A DNA stretch of 64,000 nucleotides. It comes from Ralstonia pickettii DTP0602 (GTDB lineage: Bacteria > Pseudomonadota > Gammaproteobacteria > Burkholderiales > Burkholderiaceae). Shown one piece after another: positions 9,247-17,964 of the stretch (positions within the stretch are counted from its first letter, which is position 1; every line of letters starts with the position of its first letter). Location: positions 930,001-994,000 of the forward strand of contig CP006668.1 in NCBI GenBank assembly GCA_000471925.1, in the 5' to 3' direction. Below the pieces are notes generated by a model. The model was not told the origin of the DNA, made no database searches, and worked only from the letters and a program-made list of their open reading frames with translations. Position numbers and translations under genes: made by a program.

Positions 9247-10587
9247 ATGCCTGCCAGCCAACCCCTGAACGTCACCGCGTTCATCGACCGCCAGCCGCTG
9301 TCGGCGTTCCAGGTGACTATCGTCGTACTGTGCTTCCTGATCGTGGCTGTCGATGGCTTCGATACCGCCGCGATCGGCTTTATCGCACCTGCCATCCGTG
9401 CGGAATGGCAGCTCACGCCGGCGCAGCTCGCACCTTTGTTCGGCGCCGGGCTCGGCGGCCTGATGGTCGGCGCGTTCCTGTTCGGCCCGCTGGCCGACCG
9501 CTTTGGTCGCAAGAGCGTGCTGGTGCTGTCGGTGTTGTTCTTCGGCGCGGCCAGTTTGGCTTCGGCGTGGTCCCATGACCTGTGGACGCTGGTGCTGCTG
9601 CGCTTCCTGACGGGGCTCGGCCTGGGTGGCGCGATGCCCAACGCGATCACGCTGACGTCCGAGTTCTGCCCGGACAAGCGCCGTTCCTTCCTCGTCACGA
9701 CCATGTTCTGCGGCTTTACGCTGGGTTCGGCTTTTGGCGGCCTTGCTTCGGCCGGGCTGATCGAAGCGTTCGGCTGGCGCTCGGTGCTTGTGGTGGGTGG
9801 TGTGCTGCCACTGGCGCTGGTTGTCCTTCTGGTGTGGCTGCTGCCGGAGTCAGTGCGCTATCTGGTGCTCAAGGGCAAGTCGCGGGACCGGATCGTGGCC
9901 ACGCTGCAGCGGATCGCGCCGAAGGAGGATCTGCGGGATGCTACGTTCTCGGTGGGTGAACAGCGCACCGCCAGTTCGCCGGTGCGGCACCTGTTCCGCC
10001 CCGAACTGCTGCGCGGCACGCTGCTGTTCTGGCTGACGTTCTTCATGAGCTTGCTGGTGATCTACCTGCTGTCGAGCTGGCTGCCCACGTTGCTGCGCGG
10101 GACCGGCCAGTCGATGCGGACCGCGGCGCTGGTGACCACGATGTTCCAGGTTGGCGGGACGGTGGGGGCGATTGTGCTGGGCTGGCTGATGGATCGGTTC
10201 AATCCGCACTATGTGCTGGCGTCGAGCTATTCGTTGGCTGCGGTATGCGTCGCGGCGGTGGGAAGCGTTGCGACCGATCCGGTTGCGGCAGGCATCGCGG
10301 TGTTCTTTGCAGGTTTCTGCATCTCGGGATCGCAAGTGGGTGGCAATGCGCTGTCCGCCAGCTTCTATCCGACCGATTGCCGTGCTACCGGCGTGAGTTG
10401 GGCCAACGGCGTTGGCCGGATCGGATCGGTGGTCGGATCGGTTGGCGGGGCGACGATGCTGTCGATGGGGCTGGGGATGCCGGCGTTGTTCGCGCTGATC
10501 GGCGTGCCTGCACTGGTCGCCGCGTTGTCGATGTTCTCGCTGGGGGTGGTACGGCGTGAGAGGGTGGTTGGAACGCTGGCGGTTTGA
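9247..10587 (+). CDS. MFS aromatic acid:H+ symporter (AAHS family), probable 3-hydroxybenzoate importer
   Basis: A 446-residue, 12-helix transporter. The family signature DGFDTAAIGFIAPAI lies in helix 1 and the loop 2-3 motif GPLADRFGRKSVLVLSV follows, as in PcaK, BenK and MhbT. It closes the operon that degrades 3-hydroxybenzoate, so uptake of that acid (or of gentisate) across the inner membrane is the likely role. A GGAGGAGA site precedes the ATG. The 114-bp gap upstream holds only a weak hairpin followed by T-rich sequence, so partial termination is possible but not clear. Confidence 0.9.
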   Translation: MPASQPLNVTAFIDRQPLSAFQVTIVVLCFLIVAVDGFDTAAIGFIAPAIRAEWQLTPAQLAPLFGAGLGGLMVGAFLFGPLADRFGRKSVLVLSVLFFGAASLASAWSHDLWTLVLLRFLTGLGLGGAMPNAITLTSEFCPDKRRSFLVTTMFCGFTLGSAFGGLASAGLIEAFGWRSVLVVGGVLPLALVVLLVWLLPESVRYLVLKGKSRDRIVATLQRIAPKEDLRDATFSVGEQRTASSPVRHLFRPELLRGTLLFWLTFFMSLLVIYLLSSWLPTLLRGTGQSMRTAALVTTMFQVGGTVGAIVLGWLMDRFNPHYVLASSYSLAAVCVAAVGSVATDPVAAGIAVFFAGFCISGSQVGGNALSASFYPTDCRATGVSWANGVGRIGSVVGSVGGATMLSMGLGMPALFALIGVPALVAALSMFSLGVVRRERVVGTLAV

Positions 10588-10696
10588 AGGTTGGTTGGCT
10601 TCCTATCCAGTGATTCTCAAATGAGTGCGAGAGCCAGCAAGCAGCCGACGGAGTGCTGTATCGCTGGCCCTTCTGGGGGGGGCGGCCCGGCAGGCC

Positions 10697-11860
10697 CTAC
10701 AGCTTCCCTTCAATCGACTTGCGCTCCAGCCAGATTTCCTGCACGAAGGGATCCGTGACGCCATAGACCCCGTGCCCCTTGCGCATGATCAGGTTCGTCG
10801 CCATCAGTTCATTGACCACCGGTTGTGCCTCCTCAATCCGGACTTCGCGTCCGATTGCCGCGGAATACGCGGCGGCGGACTCCGCCGAGAACAACCCGCG
10901 GGCGTCACCGTCAGAACAGGCTATGCGGTCGAAAATCGCTGTGGCTAATCCGCCCAACTGTTCGAGCTTCATCAGTTCGAGGTCCGCGGCTGTCGATCGG
11001 AGCGTGTTGGCGATCACCGGCAGATGTTCGTCCGGATCGCTGCCTGGCGGCAGGTGGAAGTGCAATTGCCGCAAGGCCTTGATCATCTCTTCTGGACGGC
11101 TGCCCAACGCATGGAACGCCTGGACCGCTACCTCCGGCGACGGCAGGGCGCTGAATCCCTCGGCCGACAGGCGTTCAAGCAGGTACGCGACATAGTCTTC
11201 GCCGAGTACCGGATAAGAGATCGAGGTGGCACCGGCGAAGGCCTGGTTGCGGCGTGCCGTCAGTTCGCCCACCAGCGCCCGGTGCGATCCAGTGCCTACG
11301 AAGAGGAAGTACCCTGGCGTGCCGGGGCGCGGGTTGATGGCGTCGCGCGCGGCCTTGAGCGCGAGCAACATCCGGTTGCCTTCCTCGGAGGTAATGGCGT
11401 GCTGCACCTCGTCCACGATGAGGACCACGTTGGTCTTTGCCTTGTCGACCACTTCCGCCAGCGCCTGTGCCAGCGTGGCCCCGCCGGGCTCCCCTACGCT
11501 GTCCAGCTTGAATCCGAACTTGAAGCCAAAGGCGCCGATGTCAGCACCGGCAACTCGCTTCAGGTGCTTGAGGGCTGCAGAGCCGGGCTGCTCCAGATCG
11601 GCTAATGTTCTTTTCACTGCTGCCAGAATGAGTGCGGCAGGGCTGCGCTGCGTGTCGCTCCAGAGATCGACATAGATCACGATCGCCCCGTCGGCCTCCA
11701 GGGCCGGAACGAGGTCGTTGAGCAGGAACGTGGTCTTGCCGGTGCGCCTTAGGCCGGACAAGAAGAGGCCGGAACGCAAGCCTTCGTCCAGGACCCCAGG
11801 GTGCAGCAATTGCCGCGCCATCTGGGCGGCAAGGGCAGGGCGGCGATAGATGTTGGCCAT
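10697..11860 (-). CDS. AAA+/STAND-like ATP-binding protein with C-terminal winged helix
   Basis: A 387-residue P-loop ATPase. Walker A is GLRRTGKTT (residues 36-44), Walker B is VVLIVDEVQ with D150-E151, and a sensor-like FVGTGSH follows. The C-terminal part (about 320-380, PVVNELMATNLIMRKGHGVYG) looks like a winged helix, as in single-protein ATPases of the PF01637/ORC-like type. No toxin, nuclease or transposase partner is adjacent. The gene stands alone between the gentisate operon and a CoA-transferase cluster, behind an AT-rich promoter, which suggests separate acquisition. Its job is unknown: DNA handling, stress or defence are all open. Confidence 0.8.
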   Translation of the reverse strand: MANIYRRPALAAQMARQLLHPGVLDEGLRSGLFLSGLRRTGKTTFLLNDLVPALEADGAIVIYVDLWSDTQRSPAALILAAVKRTLADLEQPGSAALKHLKRVAGADIGAFGFKFGFKLDSVGEPGGATLAQALAEVVDKAKTNVVLIVDEVQHAITSEEGNRMLLALKAARDAINPRPGTPGYFLFVGTGSHRALVGELTARRNQAFAGATSISYPVLGEDYVAYLLERLSAEGFSALPSPEVAVQAFHALGSRPEEMIKALRQLHFHLPPGSDPDEHLPVIANTLRSTAADLELMKLEQLGGLATAIFDRIACSDGDARGLFSAESAAAYSAAIGREVRIEEAQPVVNELMATNLIMRKGHGVYGVTDPFVQEIWLERKSIEGKL

Positions 11861-11875
11861 GGCGCACTTAATGGA

Positions 11876-11899
11876 AATTATTGGATTCCAATAATTATA
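11876..11899 (-). promoter_or_regulatory. Promoter with overlapping palindromic operator for the ATPase gene
   Basis: On the minus strand a perfect -10 hexamer TATAAT lies at 11899-11894, 34 nt before the ATPase start codon. It overlaps an inverted repeat, AATTATTGG (11876-11884) and CCAATAATT (11888-11896), separated by 3 nt. A repressor bound here would block the promoter. The bound protein is not identified. Confidence 0.55.
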
Positions 11900-11991
11900 G
11901 CCTAGCCATAATTTGTACTAAACCATGCGCTATGGGCGTGACCGTTGCCTCTGTAAGTGCAGCAAAGATATCTTATTGGGGCGAATCCCTT

Positions 11992-13098
11992 TCAACCTTC
12001 AGCGGCGCTGTGCTCGCCGACACCCGCCACAAAATCCTCCCCCTCCGGCAACCCCAACGAAAACCTTACCGGAAAATTCACAGCAATCCCGTCCTCGCCG
12101 GCTACCCGCCGCACCACCTGCCGCGCCTGGACGTGAGGGTCTTCGAACAACGCCGTCGCCCCCAGCACCGGGGAGAATGGAATATCCAGTGGTCCGAAAA
12201 GCGCCTCCCAATCCGCCAGGTCACGGGTACGGAACACCGCTGCCAGCAGGTCATTCACCGCCAGCTTGTGCCCGTGCCGCCCCGCACGCGTGGCAAAACG
12301 CGGATCACGCAGGTCGGGAAACTCATCGCCAAGCGCCTCGCACAGGTTGACCCAGAACTTGTTCTCCAGAATCCCCATCGCGAGATGACGGCCATCGCGC
12401 GTCTCGAACAGGTCGTTCTCCGGCATCACTGTCGGCGATTCATGCGGCGCCGCCTCATGTCCCCGCGCCGCCCATGCCCCGTGCGCGGTCCAGGACAGGA
12501 TCGCATCATGGATCGAGACATCGAGATGCTGTCCTCGCCCATGCTGTCGCGCACTCATGATCGCAACGGCAAGCGACAGCGCCGCGTAGCCGGAAGCGGC
12601 ATAGTCTGACACCCGCACGCGCGGACGCGACACCACGTCATGCACCTGTACCGGCGTCGCCCAGTATCCCGCCAGCGCCAGGTAGTTCAGGTCATGTCCG
12701 GCGTGCTTCGCATAAGGACCCGTCTGGCCGAAGCCGGACACGGAACAAAGCACGATGGCCGGATTGACCGCCGCCAGCGCTTCATAGCCCAGCCCCAGCC
12801 GCGCCATCACGCCCGGCCGGAAGCCTTCCACCACGGCATCGGCATTGCGCACCAGCTCGAGAAAGGCTTCGCGGCCCGCGTCCGTCTTCAGGTCCAGCGC
12901 AACCGAGCGCTTGCCGCGATTGAACTGCGCAAATACCGCCGGCCCAAGCTGTCGTGCGGTATCGCCGGTACCGGGCTGCTCGACCTTGATCACATCGGCC
13001 CCCAACTGCCGCAGCAGACTGCACGCGTGCGGTCCTGGCAACAGCTGGCTGGCATCGATGATGGTGACGTCCTTCAGGCAGGACCATTCTGGCTTCAT
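11992..13098 (-). CDS. CaiB/BaiF-type CoA transferase (type III)
   Basis: A 368-residue type III CoA transferase. Family signatures are DASQLLPGPHACSLLRQLGA, DVIKVEQPGTGD, FAQFNRGKRSVALDLKT and the catalytic-Asp region AGHDLNYLALAGY. It would move CoA between an acyl-CoA and a free carboxylate. A TTG at 13116 could add six residues; I prefer the ATG. It is the last gene of a minus-strand cluster with a Bug receptor, an acyl-CoA dehydrogenase and an acyl-CoA ligase, so it activates or recycles CoA for the same unknown carboxylate. Racemase activity is the alternative for this fold. Confidence 0.88.
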   Translation of the reverse strand: MKPEWSCLKDVTIIDASQLLPGPHACSLLRQLGADVIKVEQPGTGDTARQLGPAVFAQFNRGKRSVALDLKTDAGREAFLELVRNADAVVEGFRPGVMARLGLGYEALAAVNPAIVLCSVSGFGQTGPYAKHAGHDLNYLALAGYWATPVQVHDVVSRPRVRVSDYAASGYAALSLAVAIMSARQHGRGQHLDVSIHDAILSWTAHGAWAARGHEAAPHESPTVMPENDLFETRDGRHLAMGILENKFWVNLCEALGDEFPDLRDPRFATRAGRHGHKLAVNDLLAAVFRTRDLADWEALFGPLDIPFSPVLGATALFEDPHVQARQVVRRVAGEDGIAVNFPVRFSLGLPEGEDFVAGVGEHSAAEG

Positions 13099-13127
13099 GC
13101 GGAATCCCGTTTTCAATGCGGAGGGGC

Positions 13128-14111
13128 TCAGCCCAGGTCGCCAAGCATGCCGATCGACTTCATCAGCTCGGCATAGCGGGTATTGTCGGCGGCGACCACG
13201 GTGCCGAACTGCGCGGGTGAGGCGCTGCGGCGCAGCTCACCCGCGTTGGCCTTGAGCTGGGCGTCGAAGACGCCGGCGGTCTGCAGGGCGCTGACGGCGG
13301 CATGGAGCTTCTGCGTCAGTTCGGCCGGGAAATTGGCCGGTGCGAACAGCCCGCTCCAGTTGTCGATGACAAAGCCCGGCGGCAGTGCCTCGGCCATCGT
13401 CGGCACGTCGGGAAAGAATGGCGAACGCGCCGCGGCGGTGACCGCCAGTACGCGGATCTGCCCGTTTCGCACGTATTGCGTGGCAGTGCCCAGCACCGGC
13501 ATGCCGAACTGGGTCTGGCCAGTCAGCATCGCGGTGATGATCTCCGGCGCGCCCTTGTAGGGGATGTGCACGGCATCGCAGCCGGCCTGGTGCAGCATGG
13601 TTTCGACCGCGAGATGGGCGATGCTGCCTTTGCCGCCGGAGCCGTAGTTGAACCTGCCGGGCGCTTTCTTCATCGCTGCGACCAGTTCGCCGGCGGTCTT
13701 GTAGGGCGACGATGCCGGCACGACCAGCGCCGTCGGGCCACCGGAGAGCGCCGTGATCGGCGTGAAGTCACGCGCCGGGTCGTACGGCATCTTGCGGTAC
13801 ATGTGCACGTTGATCACATGTGTGTTGGCGAGAATCCCCAGCGTATAGCCGTCCGGCGCGGCACGGCGCAGCGCGCTGGCGCCGATGATGCCGCCGGCGC
13901 CGGGCATGTTCTCGACCACCAGCGGCTGCCCGAGCTTGTTGCCCAGCTCCGCCGACAGCGTGCGGGCAACGTTGTCCGGCGTGCTGCCGGCGATAAAAGG
14001 AACGATCAGCCGGATCGGGCGGCTGGGGTACGGGGTGGCGGCGCGCGCGGGCAGCAGCAGGCTGCCCAGCGCGGCGGCGCCGGCGGTGGCAAGCCAGTCT
14101 CGGCGGTTCAT
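13128..14111 (-). CDS. Bug-family periplasmic substrate-binding protein (TTT receptor)
   Basis: A 327-residue protein starting MNRRDWLATAGAAALGSLL with a twin-Arg-like leader and Ala-rich cleavage zone. The mature part shows the Bug signatures YPSRPIRLIVPFIAG, VVENMPGAGGIIGA, YGSGGKGS and VHIPYKGAPE. Bug proteins bind carboxylates or amides in the periplasm; many are orphans without TctAB membrane subunits, as here. It sits between an acyl-CoA dehydrogenase and a CoA transferase gene and probably binds the compound they degrade, either for uptake or sensing. The ligand is unknown. Confidence 0.9.
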   Translation of the reverse strand: MNRRDWLATAGAAALGSLLLPARAATPYPSRPIRLIVPFIAGSTPDNVARTLSAELGNKLGQPLVVENMPGAGGIIGASALRRAAPDGYTLGILANTHVINVHMYRKMPYDPARDFTPITALSGGPTALVVPASSPYKTAGELVAAMKKAPGRFNYGSGGKGSIAHLAVETMLHQAGCDAVHIPYKGAPEIITAMLTGQTQFGMPVLGTATQYVRNGQIRVLAVTAAARSPFFPDVPTMAEALPPGFVIDNWSGLFAPANFPAELTQKLHAAVSALQTAGVFDAQLKANAGELRRSASPAQFGTVVAADNTRYAELMKSIGMLGDLG

Positions 14112-14174
14112 GCGTAGTCTCCGTGGTCTTGTCGTATTGTCCTCATGCCGGCGGCGACCGTGCCGCCGGCACGG

Positions 14175-15356
14175 TCAGGCGTTCTGCTGCATCGGTTCGA
14201 GAATAGCGCGCGCTATGGTGTTGCGCTGGATCTCGCTGGTGCCGGTGAAGATGCGGAACATGCGCAGCTTGCGGAAGGTCTGTTCGACCGGGTGGCCGCG
14301 GGTGACGCCGACGTTGCCGTGGATCTGCACGGCCTTGTCGGCCACCTCGAAGCAGCGCTCCGAGACAAAGAGCTTGCAGGCCGCGGCCTTCATGCGCAGG
14401 TCGGCGCCGGCATCGGCCAGCGCGGCGGTGTGCGCGATCATGCTTTCGCAGGCCCACAGCGCCGCGGCCATGTCGGCCAGCATGTGCTGGATCGCCTGGA
14501 AGCGCGCGATCGGGCCGCCGAACTGGCGCCGTTTGCCGGCGTATTCCACCGACGACTGGTACGCCCGTGTCGCCAGCCCCAGCATGGTCGGGCAGTGCAG
14601 CAGCCGGTTGACGTTGATGCGCGACATGCCCAGCTTGAAGCCATTGCCCTCGCCGCCGAAGATATTGGCGCGCGGGACGCGCACGTTGTCGAAGTGGATA
14701 TCGCCATCGATGTGCTGGCCGGACATCGGCACGTACTCGTTGGTCACGGTCACGCCGGGCAGGTCCAGGTCGACCAGCACCGCGCTGATGGCGGGCGGCG
14801 TGGTGCTGGCGTCGGTCACGCACATGACGATGGCGAAGTCCGCGAACGGTGCGCCGCTGATGTAATGCTTGCCGCCGTTGATGATGAGGTCGTCGCCGTC
14901 GGCGATGGCGCTGGTCTTGATGCTTTGCGCGTCCGATCCGGAGTGCGTTTCCGTCAGCGCGAAGCAGGTCGATTTCTCGCCGCGGATGACGGGCTCGAAG
15001 TACTGCTTCAGCTGCGCCGGCGTGGCGTACCTGAGCATATTGCCCACGCGCGGCGGGCCGCCCAGGTCGCCCAGCACGTGCGGGGCCAGGGCAGAGCCGC
15101 TGGCGGCCAGGTCGGCCTTGAGCGCGCATTGTTCCTGGATGTTCAGGCCCTTGCCGCCGAGTGCCGTGGGCAGGCAGGCGGCGTAGAAACCCAGCTCGCC
15201 GGAGCGGCGCCAGACATTGCGCAGCGTCTCGCGCGGCCAAACGTCTTCAGAGTCCAGCCCGAGTTCGCGCTCCAGCGGGAGGAGCTCTTCGTCGATAAAG
15301 CGGCGGATGCCGGCGCGCGTTTCGGCCAGGACGGGATTGGTCAGGTGATCGAACAT
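14175..15356 (-). CDS. Acyl-CoA dehydrogenase
   Basis: A 393-residue flavoprotein of the acyl-CoA dehydrogenase family. Seen in order are the N-terminal helical domain, the FAD/substrate segment CFALTETHSGSDAQSIKT, NGGKHYISGAPFADFAIVM, and the C-terminal IHGNVGVTRGHPVEQTFRKL with a terminal TGTSEIQRNTIARAIL. It introduces a double bond in an acyl-CoA and passes electrons to ETF. The start ATG at 15356 is 14 nt past the stop of the ligase gene, so the two are co-transcribed. Substrate chain length cannot be read from sequence. Confidence 0.9.
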   Translation of the reverse strand: MFDHLTNPVLAETRAGIRRFIDEELLPLERELGLDSEDVWPRETLRNVWRRSGELGFYAACLPTALGGKGLNIQEQCALKADLAASGSALAPHVLGDLGGPPRVGNMLRYATPAQLKQYFEPVIRGEKSTCFALTETHSGSDAQSIKTSAIADGDDLIINGGKHYISGAPFADFAIVMCVTDASTTPPAISAVLVDLDLPGVTVTNEYVPMSGQHIDGDIHFDNVRVPRANIFGGEGNGFKLGMSRINVNRLLHCPTMLGLATRAYQSSVEYAGKRRQFGGPIARFQAIQHMLADMAAALWACESMIAHTAALADAGADLRMKAAACKLFVSERCFEVADKAVQIHGNVGVTRGHPVEQTFRKLRMFRIFTGTSEIQRNTIARAILEPMQQNA

Positions 15357-15370
15357 AACAGTCTGGCTCC

Positions 15371-16924
15371 TTAGTTGACGCGGCGCTCGACGCCCTGCCA
15401 GTAGCGCTCGCGCACGATCTTGCGGGCCAGCTTGCCGCTGGCGTTCTTGGGCAGCTCGGCGACGAAATCCACCGAGCGCGGCGACTTGTAGTCCGCGATG
15501 CGCTCGCGGCAATGGGTGATGAGCTGTTGCGCGGTCGCCTCGCGGCCCGGACGCAGCGTCACCACGGCCTTGACGCTTTCGCCCCAGGTGTCGTCGGGGA
15601 TGCTGATGACGCAGGCTTCCAGCACGTCGGGGTGCTGGTACAGCGTGGCTTCCACTTCAGTCGGATAGACGTTGAAGCCGCCGGAGATGATCATGTCTTT
15701 CTTGCGGTCCACCAGGTATAGGTAGCCGGCGTCGTCCACGCGCGCCATGTCGCCGGTGTGCAGCCAGCCGTCGACGATGGTTTCGCGGGTCAGCTCCGGC
15801 TCGCCCCAGTAGCCCTGGAACACGTCTTCGCCGCGGATCACCAGTTCGCCGATCTCGCCCACCGCGACCTCCTGACCCTGCTCGTCGACCACGCGCACTT
15901 CGGTTTCGTTCAAGGCGCGGCCGCACGAGGCCAGGCGTTCGGGGTGATGTGCGATCGCTTGCGCGTGGTCCGCCGTCGACAGGCGCGTAACGCCGGAGGT
16001 CGATTCGCTGGCGCCGTAGCCCTGCGACAGGATTGGCCCGATGCGCTCCCACGCCTCGCGTATGCGCGCCGGCGCCATCGGCGCGGCGCCGTAGGCCAGG
16101 GTCTTGAGGCTGGACAGGTCCGCCTGCGCCAGCGTGGGCTCGGCCAGCAGCATGTTGATCATCGCCGGCACCATGAACACGTGCGTGATGCGCAGCCGCG
16201 CCACCTCGGCCAGGAAGTGCGCGGGCTCGAACTTGTCGAACAGCACCAGCGTGGCGCCCAGGTAAAGGTAGGGCTGCATCAGCATGCCGGAGGCGTGCGT
16301 GACCGGCCCGATCAGCGCCAGCCGGTCACCGGGCCGGGCCGGCCGGTCCATGCCGGAAACCATCTTGCGCAGCGCTGCCATGCGGTTGCCGTAGCTCTGC
16401 ATGGCGGCCTTGATCTTGCCGGTGGAGCCCGATGAGAAGTGCAGCACCGCCAGGTCGTCCGCAGCGGGGGTGATGTCAGGCGACTCCGTGCCGGCATTGG
16501 CGAGCAGCGCTTCATATTCGACATAGCCTGCCGGCGCCTCGCCGATGGCGATAAAGGTCTCGATGCTGCCAAAGCCCGGCGTCGCGCCCGAATACCCGGT
16601 ATAGCCGGGCCCGGCGATCAGCACGCGCGGCGTGCAGTTCTCGACCACATCGCTGGCCTCGGATGCGGTGAAGCGCGGATTAAGCGCCGCCTTGACCAGC
16701 CCGGCCTTGTAGAGCGCGCATTCCAGCTCGACCAGCTCGGGCCGGTTGCGCGCCTGTACCGCCACGCGGTCTCCGCGCTGCAGGCCCAGCGCCAGCAGTG
16801 CGTTGGCCAGGCGGGTAGAACGCTCGTCCAGCTGGCGGTAGGTCACCACCTGGTCGTGATAAAGGATGGCGGGCTGGTCGCCCCAGTAGCGCGCGGCGCG
16901 GCGCAGGAAGTACGCGAAACCCAT
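15371..16924 (-). CDS. AMP-forming acyl-CoA synthetase
   Basis: A 517-residue ANL-superfamily ligase. Motif A3 is [16 protein letters not shown]5 is [13 protein letters not shown]7 is [27 protein letters not shown], and the catalytic lysine motif [14 protein letters not shown] is at the C-terminus. It activates a carboxylate with ATP and CoA. A GGAGACAGC site precedes the ATG; the longer frame upstream lacks such a site. It is the first gene of the cluster 16924-11992 and is divergent from a LysR gene. The carboxylate is unknown; aromatic or medium-chain acids are common for relatives. Confidence 0.9.
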   Translation of the reverse strand: MGFAYFLRRAARYWGDQPAILYHDQVVTYRQLDERSTRLANALLALGLQRGDRVAVQARNRPELVELECALYKAGLVKAALNPRFTASEASDVVENCTPRVLIAGPGYTGYSGATPGFGSIETFIAIGEAPAGYVEYEALLANAGTESPDITPAADDLAVLHFSSGSTGKIKAAMQSYGNRMAALRKMVSGMDRPARPGDRLALIGPVTHASGMLMQPYLYLGATLVLFDKFEPAHFLAEVARLRITHVFMVPAMINMLLAEPTLAQADLSSLKTLAYGAAPMAPARIREAWERIGPILSQGYGASESTSGVTRLSTADHAQAIAHHPERLASCGRALNETEVRVVDEQGQEVAVGEIGELVIRGEDVFQGYWGEPELTRETIVDGWLHTGDMARVDDAGYLYLVDRKKDMIISGGFNVYPTEVEATLYQHPDVLEACVISIPDDTWGESVKAVVTLRPGREATAQQLITHCRERIADYKSPRSVDFVAELPKNASGKLARKIVRERYWQGVERRVN

Positions 16925-17018
16925 GCTGTCTCCGTGATGCTCGATGGTTCTGGGCGGGCATTTTTGTGTGTACCCGTGCGCCGTAGTCTGTAAGATGGCT
17001 GGCATCACCACAATGAAG

Positions 17019-17044
17019 CAATGGCTATAAAGTCATAACCATTG
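17019..17044. promoter_or_regulatory. Candidate LysR operator between ligase and LysR genes
   Basis: CAATGG at 17019-17024 and CCATTG at 17039-17044 are perfect inverted arms; extending inward, CTAT and ATAA add a near match. The site lies 12 nt before the LysR start codon and about 95 nt before the divergent ligase gene, the usual place for autorepression plus target control. Confidence 0.5.
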
Positions 17045-17055
17045 GGAATGAGGTA

Positions 17056-17952
17056 ATGGAGACGCGGGATATCGAATACATCCTCGCCGTGGCGGCGCAC
17101 GGCGGCATTGGCCGCGCGGCCGACGCGCTGGGCATCAGCCAGCCGGCGCTGACCAAGGCGGTACAGCGCGTTGAGATGCAGGCGGGGCTGCCGCTGTTCG
17201 AGCGCACCGCCAACGGCATGACCGCCACCTACGCCGGCACGCGGTTCCTGGAGCGGGCGCAGCGGATCCGGCTGGAGTACGAGGACGGGATCAAGGAGAT
17301 GCTGGGCATCCGCACCGGTGAGCAGGGCATCCTGCGGCTGGGCTATTCACCGTCGATACCGGGCAAGGTGATCCTGGGTGCCTGCCGGCAACTGGTGCGC
17401 GAGCGGCCGGTGGCGCGGCTGCGGCTGCGCCGGCGCCTGGCGCGCGACTTGTTGGACCTGCTGGCCGCGGGTGAACTGGATATGGCAGTAGCGCCTGCCC
17501 CGCAAAAGCCGACCAGCGCTGGGGACTTTGCGGTGGAGCCACTGTTCGACGACCGCCTGGTCGTGGTGGCGGATGAAGGACATGCGCTGCTGCAGCGGCG
17601 CAAGCTGCGGCTGGCGGACTTGGCCGACCAGGAGTGGCTGCTGCCGGAAGCGCATATCACGCTGCGCCAGCAGGTCGATGCCGCGTTCCGCCAGCGCGGG
17701 CTGCCCGAGCCTAAGCTGCGTATCGAGATCGATTTCGGCAGCACCTCGCTGTTCGCGCTGATGCAGGGCACGCAGATGCTGAGCATCGCCAATGAAGGCG
17801 GCGATGCCATGCAGCACGGCCTGCGCGCGCTGCCGCTGGCGCTGGAGGAGCTCGACCTGCGCCGGCGCATCGGCGTGATCACTCGCGCCGGCGCCTACCT
17901 GTCGCCGCTGGCGCAGCGGCTGACGTCGCTGCTGCGCGAGCACAGCCGATAG
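17056..17952 (+). CDS. LysR-type transcriptional regulator
   Basis: A 298-residue regulator. The N-terminal helix-turn-helix is at residues 1-62 (HGGIGRAADALGISQPALTKAV) and a type 2 periplasmic fold follows from about residue 90. It diverges from the acyl-CoA ligase gene and is the natural regulator of the cluster 16924-11992. Downstream, in convergent orientation, lies the second acyl-CoA cluster, which has its own IclR regulator. The inducer is unknown. Confidence 0.9.
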   Translation: METRDIEYILAVAAHGGIGRAADALGISQPALTKAVQRVEMQAGLPLFERTANGMTATYAGTRFLERAQRIRLEYEDGIKEMLGIRTGEQGILRLGYSPSIPGKVILGACRQLVRERPVARLRLRRRLARDLLDLLAAGELDMAVAPAPQKPTSAGDFAVEPLFDDRLVVVADEGHALLQRRKLRLADLADQEWLLPEAHITLRQQVDAAFRQRGLPEPKLRIEIDFGSTSLFALMQGTQMLSIANEGGDAMQHGLRALPLALEELDLRRRIGVITRAGAYLSPLAQRLTSLLREHSR

Positions 17953-17964
17953 CAGCGCCGGCGC

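Noticed and set aside
10674..10692. Run of G residues and GGCGGCCCGGC-like hairpin between the transporter and ATPase genes
   Set aside because: Stem is short and lacks a T-run, so I did not call a terminator.
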